64,000 nucleotides of DNA from Pseudorasbora parva (Eukaryota > Chordata > Actinopteri > Cypriniformes > Gobionidae): the NCBI RefSeq assembly GCF_024679245.1, contig NC_090177.1, positions 22,622,950 to 22,686,949 on the forward strand, given 5' to 3'. Positions 8,226 through 20,208 of this stretch are shown here, one piece after another. The stretch's first letter is position 1. Each line of letters begins with the position of its first letter. The notes beneath the pieces were generated by a model. It saw only the letters and a program-made list of their open reading frames with translations, had not been told where the DNA came from and searched no databases. Both the position numbers and the translations under genes were made by a program.

Positions 8226-9955
8226 CCTCTCACAGTTCAAAACACTTAATTGCTGTGGCCGCTTGTAATTGCACAAGCAATCTCAGCAAATAATACATAT
8301 CAAGCTCATGCAAAATGACTTGAAACTTACTGCAAAAATGTATACTGCAAGTACAGTATCTCCCAAAAAAGTAAAAACAGTTAAATTTCTAACATAATTG
8401 TAACAACTTTCATCTTAACATCTTGAGACAGAGATGAGTAATGATGTTACTAATATGAAAATCATTCTGGCACAAGCGATAAAAATCGTATTGTGGCTCC
8501 CTGTTCTAAACTGACAGTGCATAAATTTCCACCCTTTCAAAAGCTGTAATTTCACTACCCGTCCATCTATTCCTGGAAAATGACAGGGCGTGGAATCTGT
8601 GGTTGCACTGATATATTTGTAGAAATACTCTCATTTTAATGGCACCGTGTCCTGGTCCTTAATTCTTAAACCACAATACCCACAGATTTAGAAAGTTTAT
8701 TTAAAATACCGTTTTTTCATTTGGAAAATGGTTACATGATTGGCAGTGCGTGACAATGGGGTGGATTATTACTTCAGACAGCTGCTGTGTATAACTTTTA
8801 ATACTAAACGGTCAACTTCAAGATCACAAAGGGTTCTCTCAACTGATGTTTAACCACTTCCGTTCCATGTTTAAACAGCTACATGGTTTTGACATCTGCT
8901 TGCTGAGAGATTTAAGAAAGTGAGAAACGTCTGATTTGTCGCTATGAGTTTTTATACAACCGCTAAAAAAAAAAAATCTTATCCTATTTGGCTTAGACTG
9001 AAGTCCTACTCCCTCTCGCGTTCCTGTAACATAATGAAGTCAGCCCACATGAAGCACATTACAGTCAAGCTCATTTGAGAAATATCATTCAAACTGAAAC
9101 ATCACCCCAGTGAAATCACTCAGTCTACTTTGAAACAAGCGTAGGAGTTCAACATTTGTGGAAAAATATTGCTGTACTTCAAAATGCAAAGAAAGCACAG
9201 CCTAAGCCTGCGGATTGATGTAAAAGCAAAAGACATGTACCATAAGTCGCAGACACCACTTTTGATATTCAGGTAACATACACCCATCAGCTTGAGGGCT
9301 TTCAACATCAGAACAACAGCTCGCGCCTTCCCACAAATGTGCCACCAAAAGAGGTCTTAAAAATATTTTAAAAAATGAAAGGAGTTATGTTCCATGAGGT
9401 CCACATATAGTTATCCTATACATCCTAAATTAGTTGTAATACATTTTGAAAACTGATGTTGAAAAATATATTGTTGAAACATATACCAGCAATATGAAAA
9501 CATTATGTGTATTGCTTTACAAGTCTTGGTTGTGGCGAAATAAAGTTTAAGGAGTTACCAGAGCTATAATGGATAAAGGAGGATTTGTGGTGTTTCTTGT
9601 AAACTGAATTATTAATGAATGTACCATCGTTTGTAACACTGTCTTTCTTCTAGGCTATTCACTGTTCATCATATTTGATAAAGTGAAAAACGTATACATT
9701 GTCATTTGCAGTGTCGTGTTGATGTCACAAACTGATTATTTTTTCAGGCAAATGGCTCAGATAAAAACAAAAGCAGCTTTCTCTTCATGCTTTCTTCTGT
9801 ATCCGATAATCCAACACATTAACCCCATAAATACAGAAGCAAACGAAAGAACAGCAACTATATTTGCAGTTGTGACATTACTGTAGTCACATTTTCAGTC
9901 TCTAAAAAAAGCCTGTATCTTGTTTAAATAATAATTTGTTACTTTTATATTTTTT
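8226..9955. other. Intergenic, nothing recognised
   Basis: AT-rich single-copy-looking sequence. I see no exon with splice sites, no tandem array and no clear mobile element ends. Confidence 0.4.
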
Positions 9956-11105
9956 TAGATCCTCAAAGTGCTTTGCATGGAAGGGGGAATCTCCTCAACA
10001 ACCACCAGTGTGTGTGCAGCATCCACCTGGATGATGCGACAGCAGCCGTATTGTGCCAGGATAGTTCATGGGCCAAGCCAGAATTTGGTACCACATAAAC
10101 ATAACTGCATAAAGGCAAAACCTCTTTGGTACCAGTTTGTTTGTTTAGTCCATTCAAGTACTTTCAAACATTATAACCATTTTAAATGAGTATATAGGGA
10201 TATACAGATCTGCCATAATTTGACATTAATTTTGTTGTATATGTTTTATATTAGCCTTCATATAAAATAGTATTTTGTGCAACAACAACGACTGGTGCTA
10301 GTTTCAAAACCAGATTACACCACCATACATTGTTGTACAGATAAGCTACTAGCATCATCTGAAAAGGTGAGTCCTGTTTACTCCAAACATTTTTGTTCTA
10401 CAAGCAAGGTTCAAGTGTCACCGTGAAGCAGAAAGTCCACGCTTTCATTTGATACCTGTTTTATACAATGACAACTTAATGCCATCTAAATTATAGCCAC
10501 CTACAATAGCCACCTACAATAGCCACCTACAACAAAAACTCACGTACGCAAAATACAGAACAATGGATTTTGATAGCCATGATAACAACCCATTAGGGCT
10601 AAGGCTGTTGCCCCAGCTGTTGTCGTTAAGCAGATTCAGTGGCCCAATGGGTTGGTTTTGTATGGCATTCTAGCTAAACGCGCAGCAATAGCCATCTACA
10701 ACAAAAACTCACGTACGCAAAATACAGAACAATGGATTTTGATAGCCATGATAACAACCCATTAGGACTAAGACTGTTGCCCCAGCTATTGTCGTTAAGC
10801 AGATTCAGTGGCCCAATGGGTTGGTTTTGTATGGCATTCTAGCTAAACGCGCAGCAATAGCCATCTACAACAAAAACTCACGTACGCAAAATACAGAACA
10901 CTGGATTTTGATAGCCATGATAACAACCCTGTGACAAAGCTACCACTAACAAAAGGTTATCATGTTGTACTATCATCTAGAGAACAAAAAAATCAAACTG
11001 AATTTGCTACCTTGGGTGGTACCAATTTGTGAACATTGTGGCCTGGGCCCATGGACTAACGCTCACCCAGCTGATTGGTGGAGAGGAGTGATTAAGCCAA
11101 TTAGA
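9956..11105. mobile_element. Dispersed fish repeat split by an inverted-repeat insertion
   Basis: AAAGTGCTTTGCATGGAAGG and CATCCACCTGGATGATGCGA (9966-10060) belong to a widespread fish repeat. Its continuation, CAGCTGATTGGTGGAGAGGA, is found only at about 11070-11105. The intervening about 1 kb is bounded by inverted sequences: TTCATGGGCCAAGCCAG and AATTTGGTACCAC at 10066-10103, with their inverse GGTACCAATTTG and GGCCTGGGCCCATGGA at 11018-11057. This indicates a separate insertion, which also carries the 169-bp tandem array. Confidence 0.55.
10528..10928. repeat. 169-bp tandem repeat, about 2.4 copies
   Basis: CACGTACGCAAAATACAGAA recurs at 10541, 10710 and 10879, exactly 169 bp apart, with nearly identical sequence between. 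It is preceded by three copies of a 13-bp unit, AATAGCCACCTAC (about 10494-10530). Confidence 0.92.
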
Positions 11106-11363
11106 CAAATGTAAGTGCAAGTTGTAAGTGTTAAAAACAAATCCGCAGTAAAATAAAGTGAACAAAACAAACAGTGTCTTACTAATGCTATCTGACTTAG
11201 TTTAAATTAAAGCTCATCCACACTTTCTTGATGTTAGGATGATGAGAAAGCCAATGCAAAGACCTCTTGTACCTTTTTTTAATACTCATGTAAACTCAAT
11301 TTTCTAGTAGTGAAAACTTGACTAGCTTTAACTAGCAAATTTAATAAATGCCACCTTTCTAAT

Positions 11364-12731
11364 AGTGCCGAAGTCATGACGTCACTTTGTAGGCCAAAAC
11401 GAGGAAGTGAGTTAGCATTTTAGCACTTCCGGTTCCCTCACTCTAAAGTCTATGGGTTTTTGAATGAGTTTTTGCTAAATCGCCTGAAATAAGGTCTGTG
11501 GTTAACAAAGCCTCTAAATATTTTCACGTTTTGAACTATGACATAAAACACACTAGTTCTAACCTGCTTGTGATTTTTTAAAACATTATTGTGTCTTAAA
11601 AACGGCGGTTGCCAACAAGTTGCTAAAAGGGACTACATCCTTTGGCCGGGACTTAAGACGTCATCGTGACAAATGGGAAATCTCACCGCGTTTCATTCAC
11701 TTTTGAATTCTTTAAGTAAATGTTTAATAAAAATAAAAACTAGCCCGTGTTTCAGCCTCACGTTCTTAGAAGTTTACCTTTCAGTTAATATACATAAAGT
11801 TATATATTTAGTCCTTTCAAATAGTAGTGTTTCCAAATATTGTTGTACACAGAAATCTGTGATATTAAGGTAACTTAAACAATTACCATTTCTGTGGAGA
11901 GACTGTAGAGTTTTGTTTTGTCCCGAGATGGAACAACAAGTCGTCGAATGAAAGCTGCGCTGTTCTACATGTCCAGATTTATAGTGGTTCTCTCCTCGAT
12001 ATCAATCGTCTAAGGAAAATGACATCCGATTGTAAATTGATACGGCTATAGCTTAACTGTTACGTCGTGAGTGCTTCTGAGGTGGTAAAAGCATGTTTTC
12101 TTTCTTTCTGGCGAATTAGCAAAAGGTATGCAAACATACAATCAAACATAATACAGTGAAAGATAATCTTTAAAGTGGGGCACGATGATCAGGCATAATA
12201 GCCTAATCTTAATCACAAAGAAAATAATATTAAGGTTTATATAAACTAACAAAATAATAAACAAATAAATAAAACATTAACAAACGAGAAAACAAGGCAC
12301 ACATAAACTCAATTAGTTTCTTACATTTTTGGAAAAAACGAATGGGCAATATTTCTCATGAAAAAGTGGAGAAGTGTTCATACACAGCGCAGATCATAAT
12401 GAGCGAGCATGTTTTTTAAATAAAGTTTGAGGAAGCTTGATGATGACGTAGATCCGCGACTGTGTGCTGTAGTCCGTTTATAGCCTACCATTAGCATTTT
12501 ATATCTGACAGCTTTATTTAGGCTTCAAACGGTATACATTTTGGATTCACTTGTAAAGATTATCTTGATAGACAAAACGTGTAAGGGTCATAACTCTTTG
12601 TTGAACACAGATCTTATTTTTTGCGATTGTCCAAAAGTCTATGGGGAAAATGCATAGGCTTTTGATCGAGGGAACCCATGCGCCGCTAACTTCCGGGTTG
12701 GCCTACAAAGTGACGTCATGACTTCGGCACT
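11364..12731. mobile_element. 1.37-kb DNA element with 34-bp perfect terminal inverted repeats
   Basis: The left end AGTGCCGAAGTCATGACGTC (continuing to GGCCAA) is repeated in exact inverse at 12698-12731. Weaker inverse similarity continues for about 100 bp inward (TTCCCTC, GTCTATGGG). There is no transposase-like ORF. No clean target duplication is seen; the flanks are CTAAT and CTATT. A diverged end of the same family lies near 22690-22790. Confidence 0.8.
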
Positions 12732-14149
12732 CTATTGGTTACATAATGCTTTGGTAGCATTAAAATAGCACTTGCTGAATAAGGACAGAAATATAATATA
12801 TTTAACATTTATTTGTTCTCAAACTAAGCTCATGATGGTAACCCTAAAAAAACGAACAACAGAAACTCTTCTAAACTAACATCATAAAATGAGGCATCTC
12901 TATTTTTTGTTGCTATTTATTTACTATACATGACACGTACAAATAGATGGGTGGGGCTACAGAAGCAATGATGTAGAAGTAGGTGTTGATCTTCTTTTTC
13001 ATCACACTATGACATAATAATGTGACAACCGAAACAAGATGTTTTCTGAGCTTGGTTTCAATAGAACTAGAAGTTTTGAGTTCTGAAACTTTTTTAATAG
13101 TACAATAACCTCTTATACTGCATGTCAAAAGATCAAGGAAAATTGGGTTTCTTAATTCATGACCCCTTTAACAAGCTCACCCAGAGGAGACATTTTATTC
13201 AGCACCATGCCAGTCAGTCAAAGCAAATGATGCAATTACTGATGGATGCAATTATGTTTTAAATTCAGTTTAGCAATATTTATGAGTTGGATTTTGCTTC
13301 TTAATTCCTGGTGGCATTCCCACTTCTCGCTATGCTATGATGGGGGATTTTTTTTTTACCTTATTCAAAGAGTGATGATGGATTGTAATGTGGGTTAATG
13401 TGGGGGAAAAAATGAAAACAATTCATGGCTTGTGATGCTGGAGATGCAGCAGATCTTGCTGAATCATGCACAGCTACAGTGTTTGGACTACGGCCTATTG
13501 GAAACATACTTTATTACCAAAGGATTCAAACCAGGCCTCGTCATTTAAACAGTTCTTATACAAGCATACACAGATATTTTCAAGAGTTTTCCGTTTTGCC
13601 TTTGTATTTGCTATAGAAGGATAGGCCTAACATTATAATAACTAATGTGTCTGCATTGCTCTCAGTCAAAAAAGCTTTAACATGACTGTAGAAGATTACA
13701 ATATTATTTTTAATTTCTGCAGGGTTGGTCCTCTGTAGAAGACAGCCTCCAAACCAGTGTAGAAAATAGCCTATTACTTATTAGATATGATGTTTTTGAA
13801 TGTAAAAACTGCACAAACGTCATTAGTTGACCTCAGACAACAGTATAAAAAAAGAAAAAAAGCCAGTTCATGACTCTGTTAATACATTGGCTATATATTT
13901 CAGAAGTATATAATCTGAGAAAAATAAATCTAAAACTAAGTTTAGTCGTGATAAAATAGAAGATATATTTAAATAAAATTTGTTATATAATGTACAAGCA
14001 TATGACTCTTTACGTACATCAATAATGAACGATGTACTAAAAACAGAAAACATTTTTCCTTTGTTTTTTTCACATACAGGCGACACCATTGTCAAAACTT
14101 TCCCCATTCACATGGATCTGTGAAAAATATAAAAAATGCTGTATTTTGC
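12732..14149. other. Intergenic, nothing recognised
   Basis: AT-rich. No exon signals, tandem array or mobile element ends that I can support. Confidence 0.4.
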
Positions 14150-14535
14150 TGCCAGGCCAATCAATCAATCAACTTGATTTATATAGCGCTTTTACAATGA
14201 CGATTGTTTCAAAGCAGCTTCACAGTGTCAAACAGGACAATTTTGCAACTTTGATTTGGCTGTACAGTCGCTCCAGAGAAAAACAGTGATGTTATCAGCT
14301 CATTTGAATTCATCATTCAGTGACAATGTTGGCAGATCAGTATTATAGTTTACAGAATTACATAAGACATAAATAATTAATTTTGTTTGTATATTTAGTT
14401 GAACAACTTGGATCATAATTTTAGTGTCCCCAACTGAGCAAGCCAAGCCAGCGACAGTGGCAAGGAACCAAAACTCCATCAGGGCATGATAAAGAAAAAT
14501 AAACCTTGGGAGAGTCCCAGTTGGAACTTGGCAAT
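14150..14535 (+). repeat. Dispersed teleost repeat
   Basis: Contains TTTATATAGCGCTTTTACAA, GTTTCAAAGCAGCTTCACAG and later AAGGAACCAAAACTCCATCA, AAACCTTGGGAGAG. These are words of a repeat found widely in teleost genomes. I cannot assign its class. Confidence 0.6.
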
Positions 14536-17500
14536 TTCATTTTGTAAAGTGAAGTAAATTTTGTAAAAATGAAGGGCCTATAGACTGAATACATGATGCC
14601 CATGACATCACTGTTTGCACAACTTTGGGGGTTTTTAGGGTTGCAACCTCATTTTCAAAAGTTTGCATTTTCAAAGCCATCAAAGCACTATTGTCATGCA
14701 AATGAATGGCCAAAAGGCATCAGTTTTCAGTTGAAAATTGTGTAAATGGCTCCCATAAATGAACGGAAATTCTTCCAAGTCTATACCAAAATGGGTCCCT
14801 GGCCTGAAAAGTCTGTCATATGTTATATACGTATAGGTAAATCATTAGCATTAGCTATGAATGCATGGCAAAAGCCTCATTTAAAATAATTTGTAATCTA
14901 TTAAATTAAATATATCTACTAGAAAAACAAAATACCACTAATTAAAACGGCATATATCCATATACCTTATTTGATGTTTATTTACTTATTTAAGAAATTT
15001 AACCTATTTAAGAAAACAAAACAAAAGATTTACCTCAGTTTTGTCAGTCAAGATCTGAAATTGCTATACAGTTCCTAGGGATGTGTCTTCCAATTGCTAT
15101 AATGTCTCTCAGATGTCTATTTGTTTAATTTAGGGACTTTTAAAAGCTTTGTGGGTTCTATTTTAATGTCACTCCAAAGTATTACAAAGATTGTGTATTT
15201 TTGTAAAGACTAATGTAAGCCATAAAGAGATTTTGCCCAAGCATATGATTGTTCCCATGTGTGGTCTCTGACTCTTTTCCTGCAACTGCCTTGTACAGAC
15301 AATAAAATCACATCCTTATTTTTCTTTTTAATCCTTCAGTTTTTTCCAAACATCCCAGCAACACATTGTCTGTCAGCTAAAAGTGAAACATGATGTTTTG
15401 ACCAGTCTGACAACTAGCTTTTCCTGCCAGTGACCCAGAACCTCTTTGACGTGACACCAAAGAAACACCCCTGCAGTGTCAACAGCATGATAATGCCAGT
15501 CAACTTCTCACTAAGATGATATGTGACATTTGTATCACGGTAATATGTCTGTCAATGGCACTGCTACACTGAACGAAAGTCATATGCACACTTGCATGAA
15601 TATTCATAAAGGACTGATTTCAATAAAACTAAGCCCAGGTTGTTTGGGCTGCATCACAATGACTAATGCCTGCGTGATTTCAGCAATTCTATAAGATCAT
15701 TACAAATCACACTCTATGAGATGGATCTAATAAATTTGGGTATGACGTGTAGATTTGTATGATGATAACAACTACTGAATTGTAGACTACAACACAAGTT
15801 GGTGCAGAAGAAAAAAAACTTCATCAGCATGAGCTAGAGGTATAAAAATAGAGCAAGATGAATCAAACTTTGGCAAATGTGTTTTTTATGAAAGCTAAAA
15901 AAGGAGGAAAAAGTGAAAGAGGAAAATATGGATGCAGTCATATAGGGAAAAGACAGAAACAACAGACAACAGAAAGTGCCGTGACTGGTCATCTTTTTCA
16001 TCTGGGACAGCCCAAAATCATACAATATCCACCAGGCATAAGATATGTCAGATATGAGCTCAAAGAGTCAGGAAATTCAAATGACAAAAGCATGAAGTGA
16101 TCGTAAGGCTGGAATACCAACACAGCTGTTCAAATCTGAAACAAAAGTTTTAATCACACACTTGGCAAATAAAACTTGGCATCATACACCAAGGATCACA
16201 CACTAGACTTTCAAGTAGTTCAGAACATAAACTCATGCAGAAACATTTACCTTGTTGATAGAATACACATGACAAATTAAAATAATGTGCTCTAAAATCG
16301 GCTCAAAATATCAGACATGCTTGATATTTTACGACTGGATGGAATCATAGTCTAAAGCTTGCAGACCGACTCTGATTTTCAGCAAATAGCAATGATGACT
16401 CCAGACTGTTAAATGCAAATATCTGGGCAAAAGATGTGTACCGTGTGTACTAGTGATTCAAGCCTTCAGCAACCCAATGTGCAGAAATCAGAGCGAGGGC
16501 CAAAGTTGCACACTGATAAGTGAAGCCACAGATCATTGAAAAAAATTACATGTTTCTATCCTTTCACACAGAGCCAAGTACTACAACCCAAACACTAAGA
16601 GAACAGAGCAAACACACACCGATAGCAGCTTATGGACAGATGTTGTTGTGCGTGGAGGTGTCAAGTCTAAACAGGAAGCGGGTTTCTCACACCTGGTGTG
16701 AGACTGTTTGCTTGGCAGGAATTTGTCCCTCAATTATTTCCCTAGCAAATTGCCGCATTCAGTGCATCGAAACAAAAAGCCCAGCTTTTGCGTTTGATTG
16801 GTTTGAGATGCAGTATTTTCTCTGGTCTCTCAGGGCTCTAAACAAAACAAACACAGACCATCTGGATGCATTGAGGTCTGTAGTGAGTCTAGACCGGACT
16901 GGCCATGTGGTCTGCACAAAACAAGTCAAACCTGAGGCTATGAACTACTAAAATACTACTTACTGTACTGCCTGTAAAAAAATTTTTTTAAGTAACATGC
17001 AACAGTGAAACATTATGCATTATGCACTGAAACATTTCAAACAGTATTGTCACACAACCTCACTATACTGAATGTCAGTCAATTCAATCAGTCAATTTAA
17101 AATAACTGGAAATAACATTTGTTTGCATAAACGGCTTAACTCTAAATAATGTAAAAGGAGACGTAAAAAATTGCAGCTGATATATTAAGCTGGAAATGCA
17201 AGGTCAAGTTGAGTGCATTTCATTGTGGATATACAATATGCTCTGTTGCATACTGATCACTTCAAATGTAGTAGGGTCAGGTGTTTCATTACAGATCATT
17301 TGCAATACAGAAAATGTGCATACTGTGTACAATATATAGCCTACTATACTTCAGAAATTGAAGGTATGGCAGTTCTGAACACGCTTCAGACTCCTTAACA
17401 CGCATATATTTTACCACCCTCATGTACAGACGCCTGCATTACCTCAACACATCCTTGATATATTGCCATCCACTTAACCTTGTAACATCTGCTTGTAAAG

Positions 17501-17585
17501 TGTCAGGCTTTGGTCTGTTTAAAGCTCCTGAGTATCACAAAATAAACACATTGACTGTCATTAGTCTCCACAATATATGTGCACA

Positions 17586-17616
<31 letters not shown>

Positions 17617-17750
17617 ACAAACAACAACAAAAAGGTTACTGAAATGCAAATATTGATTGGATCGTTGTTGGTTGTTATTGCTGGGATCTCAGATGAGTGA
17701 GGTTGTCCCGCCCTCATGCCAGTAAAAACATCCACAAACTCACTTTGCTG
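14536..17750. other. Intergenic, mostly single-copy-looking
   Basis: No gene or clear element. The open frame at 16520-16951 (143 codons) shows no domain, codon pattern or splice context. An (AAAT)n tract occurs at 17585-17618. Confidence 0.4.
17585..17618. repeat. (AAAT)n microsatellite
   Basis: About eight uninterrupted AAAT units. Confidence 0.9.
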
Positions 17751-17759
17751 AAGTTCCCT

Positions 17760-17985
17760 TACGAAAATTAACCATGGATTTACTACAAATAAAATTCAGG
17801 TGCACGCACTTCAGAGTTAATTGCTAACTCTAGATTAAACCTGAGTTGACAGAGAAAGTTTATACCAAGCTTTGAGAAACGGTTGAACTTGATCTAAACC
17901 AGTTTGGATTTATCTGGATTTGTTAACTCTAAACCTACTCTGAAACTCAGAGTTTGTTCAACTAGCTTCATGCAACAGGTCTAAG
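17760..17985. mobile_element. Possible foldback MITE
   Basis: CTAACTCTAGATTAAACCTGAG and later GTTAACTCTAAACCTACTCTG, AAACTCAGAG, with an ending GCTTCATGCAACAGG, resemble a common fish short inverted-repeat element. The ends are not resolved. Confidence 0.35.
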
Positions 17986-18121
17986 GTTAGATTGCCTATT
18001 ATTGGGAAAATCTTCTTAAAACCAAAATGTGTGTTGTTGTTATTGTTGTTGTCATAAGGCGATCATTAAAATGAATAACTCTTACCTTTGTCCAAGTTAT
18101 ATGATTACGATGCGATCTTAA

Positions 18122-19283
18122 AGGGTTAGCTCACCCAAAAATAAATATTCTGTCATTAATTACTTACCCTCAAGTCATTCTTCACCTGTAAGACCTTTGT
18201 TCATCTTCAGAACACAAAATTAAGAAATCCCACGGCTCAAAAAGGCCTCCATTGGCCACCATGTAATTTTCTCTCTCAAGACCCATGAAAGGCATTAAAG
18301 ACCTCGTTACAAAGTCCATCTCACTATAGTGTTTCTACAATAATTTTATGACACGACGAGAATAGTTTTGTGCGCAAAATAAATAAATAAACTAAATAAT
18401 GGCCGATTTCAAAACATCACTCCGAATCAGCGGTTCGGAGCCAAAGTCACGTGATTTCAAGTTTGGTCTATGAGTTTGGCATATGAATCGATATGCTAAT
18501 TAAAAACTATTATCGTTGTTTTGTAGAGCCACTGTAGTGAGATGGTAGCCTGACAAGCCAGACCCATCAAGATGTTTGGTCTGGAAACTCACCATTGACA
18601 GGGCTCTTCCGAGGGACGGGATAAACGGTTGTCTTTCAAACTCCCTCTGCACGCGATAGGATAGCGCTTCAACCAACCAGAGCAATGAAGGTGAAACAGA
18701 GCTTGTTGATAGATTAAACATTCGACCGTATCCGGTCGGCAAAACTCCGAACACATCTTCCCTTTTTAAGAATGACTTCAGTGCCGTTCTTCGTTATTTT
18801 CTCAGAGAAAAGCTCAAGTCTTCCAGAGTCGCGGTCAAAGCTGATTCGAAAGACCGCAGTTCGCCAGTTTCTGTGTTTAGTAGAAGCACGCAAACGCAAC
18901 TCTGCCGTCGTCATTATGGCCCCGCCCACCGACACTATACACGATGTGATTGGCCCGCCAAGAGTTTGGCGATTACAGCTCAGAAGAGAGAGGGAAGAGT
19001 TGAGACGAGAGTTGCTAGACGACACTCGCGGGCAGATTAGATTTGCTGCCGTTTTGGTGCGTCTAGATTTCTATAGTGAGATAGTGTACATATAGTAGAG
19101 ATAGAGTTAGTGCCTTTATGGGCCTTCAGAGAGGAAATGACATTGATGTCAATGGAGGCCTTTGTGAGCCATTGGATTTCAACACAAATATCTTAATTTG
19201 TGTTGCGAAGATGAACGCGGGAGTCGAACGAAGACATGCATGAGGGTGAGTAATTAATGACAGAATTTTCATTTTGGTGTGTG
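18122..19283. mobile_element. TTAA-site foldback element, interrupted
   Basis: The left end is TTAA (18118-18121) then AGGGTTAGCTCACCCAAAAA and TCTGTCATTAATTACTTACC. The inverse, GAGGGTGAGTAATTAATGAC with AGAATTTTCATTTTGG, lies at 19231-19275. A 530-bp element (18546-19075) is inserted in it, so the two halves are separated. Confidence 0.65.
18546..19075. mobile_element. TAGCCT-ended DNA element with 9-bp duplication, copy 1
   Basis: Starts TAGCCTGACAAGCCAGACCC and ends GCGTCTAGATTTCTATA. It is homologous over its full length to 59008-59527. Flanks GTGAGATGG (18537-18545) and GTGAGATAG (19076-19084) match in 8 of 9. This assumes that GGC has been lost from the terminal AGGCTA, which copy 2 retains. 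It has no transposase. Nine-base duplications are typical of Mutator-like elements, so that superfamily is a reasonable guess. Confidence 0.65.
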
Positions 19284-20208
19284 ATCCATTTTGTTGCAAT
19301 AGCCTATGTTCTGTAATTAAGTTAACATTACCTGTCCCCCACAAAAGAAGAAAGAAATTCTGACTTATTCGGACACCCGATTAACAAATAGTGATAAGAT
19401 CATCTGTGATTTAATTAAAATTCAGAGACTGAATGTTCAAGGCCAAAAAAATGTTTGCCTGCAAAAGGTATAATCCAAAGAAAGATTCTCAAAGCAAGAC
19501 TGTACGATGTGGTCAGATTTAAATGTCTACACGTGGGTGAGTAGGTAAGTTATAAGGAAATGTGCTCTTCATTCGTTAAGATTGTTTCCAAATTCCGTTT
19601 ATTGTTGGGTTGGACTTGTTTATTATCATAACACGTCGTCAATTATCAAAACTATTTTTATATCAAGGGGAGATCGTCTGTGTATAGGAATCAACAAAAT
19701 TATATAATAACAATATCTACTCTAATTGGTCTAATCAATAGTCATCATAAGGACTTTTTTTTTAAGATGGACTGGTCTCTGGATTGTACTGGTTGGCTGC
19801 TATGGGAGGCAGGCCGAATCAACTGGTTTGTTATTAAAGATGAGCAGCTATGGCAAATCATGCATTCTTAAAAATATGCTGCCTAGTAAAAGGTTTATGT
19901 TGCGTAAAGTAATTTCTCTTTTCTCTTTCTGGTGTGGGTGTAATGTAGTACATTAATTTGTGACAGGATATGTCTGCTTCGTGATTTTGTGCTAACTGAT
20001 GTTTTTGTTTCTCCTGTGTGTATAATGATGCTGGCCTCTTGTCAGTTCAATGATTCCTCTCAGCATTTGTATGAGGGTGTAGTTCTTGTAATGGTTATCT
20101 TTTGTAGTCCTTGTAATGATGATTATCTGTTGTTTTTAAAGTACCAAAGAGTAGAATGTTGTGTTTTGTACAGCTCTGGGCACTTTTATGTCCCAAAGGT
20201 TGATTTAA

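Noticed and set aside
18772..19095. 107-codon ORF also found in part at 59226-59432
   Set aside because: It lies inside the TAGCCT element; the copies differ by indels and it has no domain.
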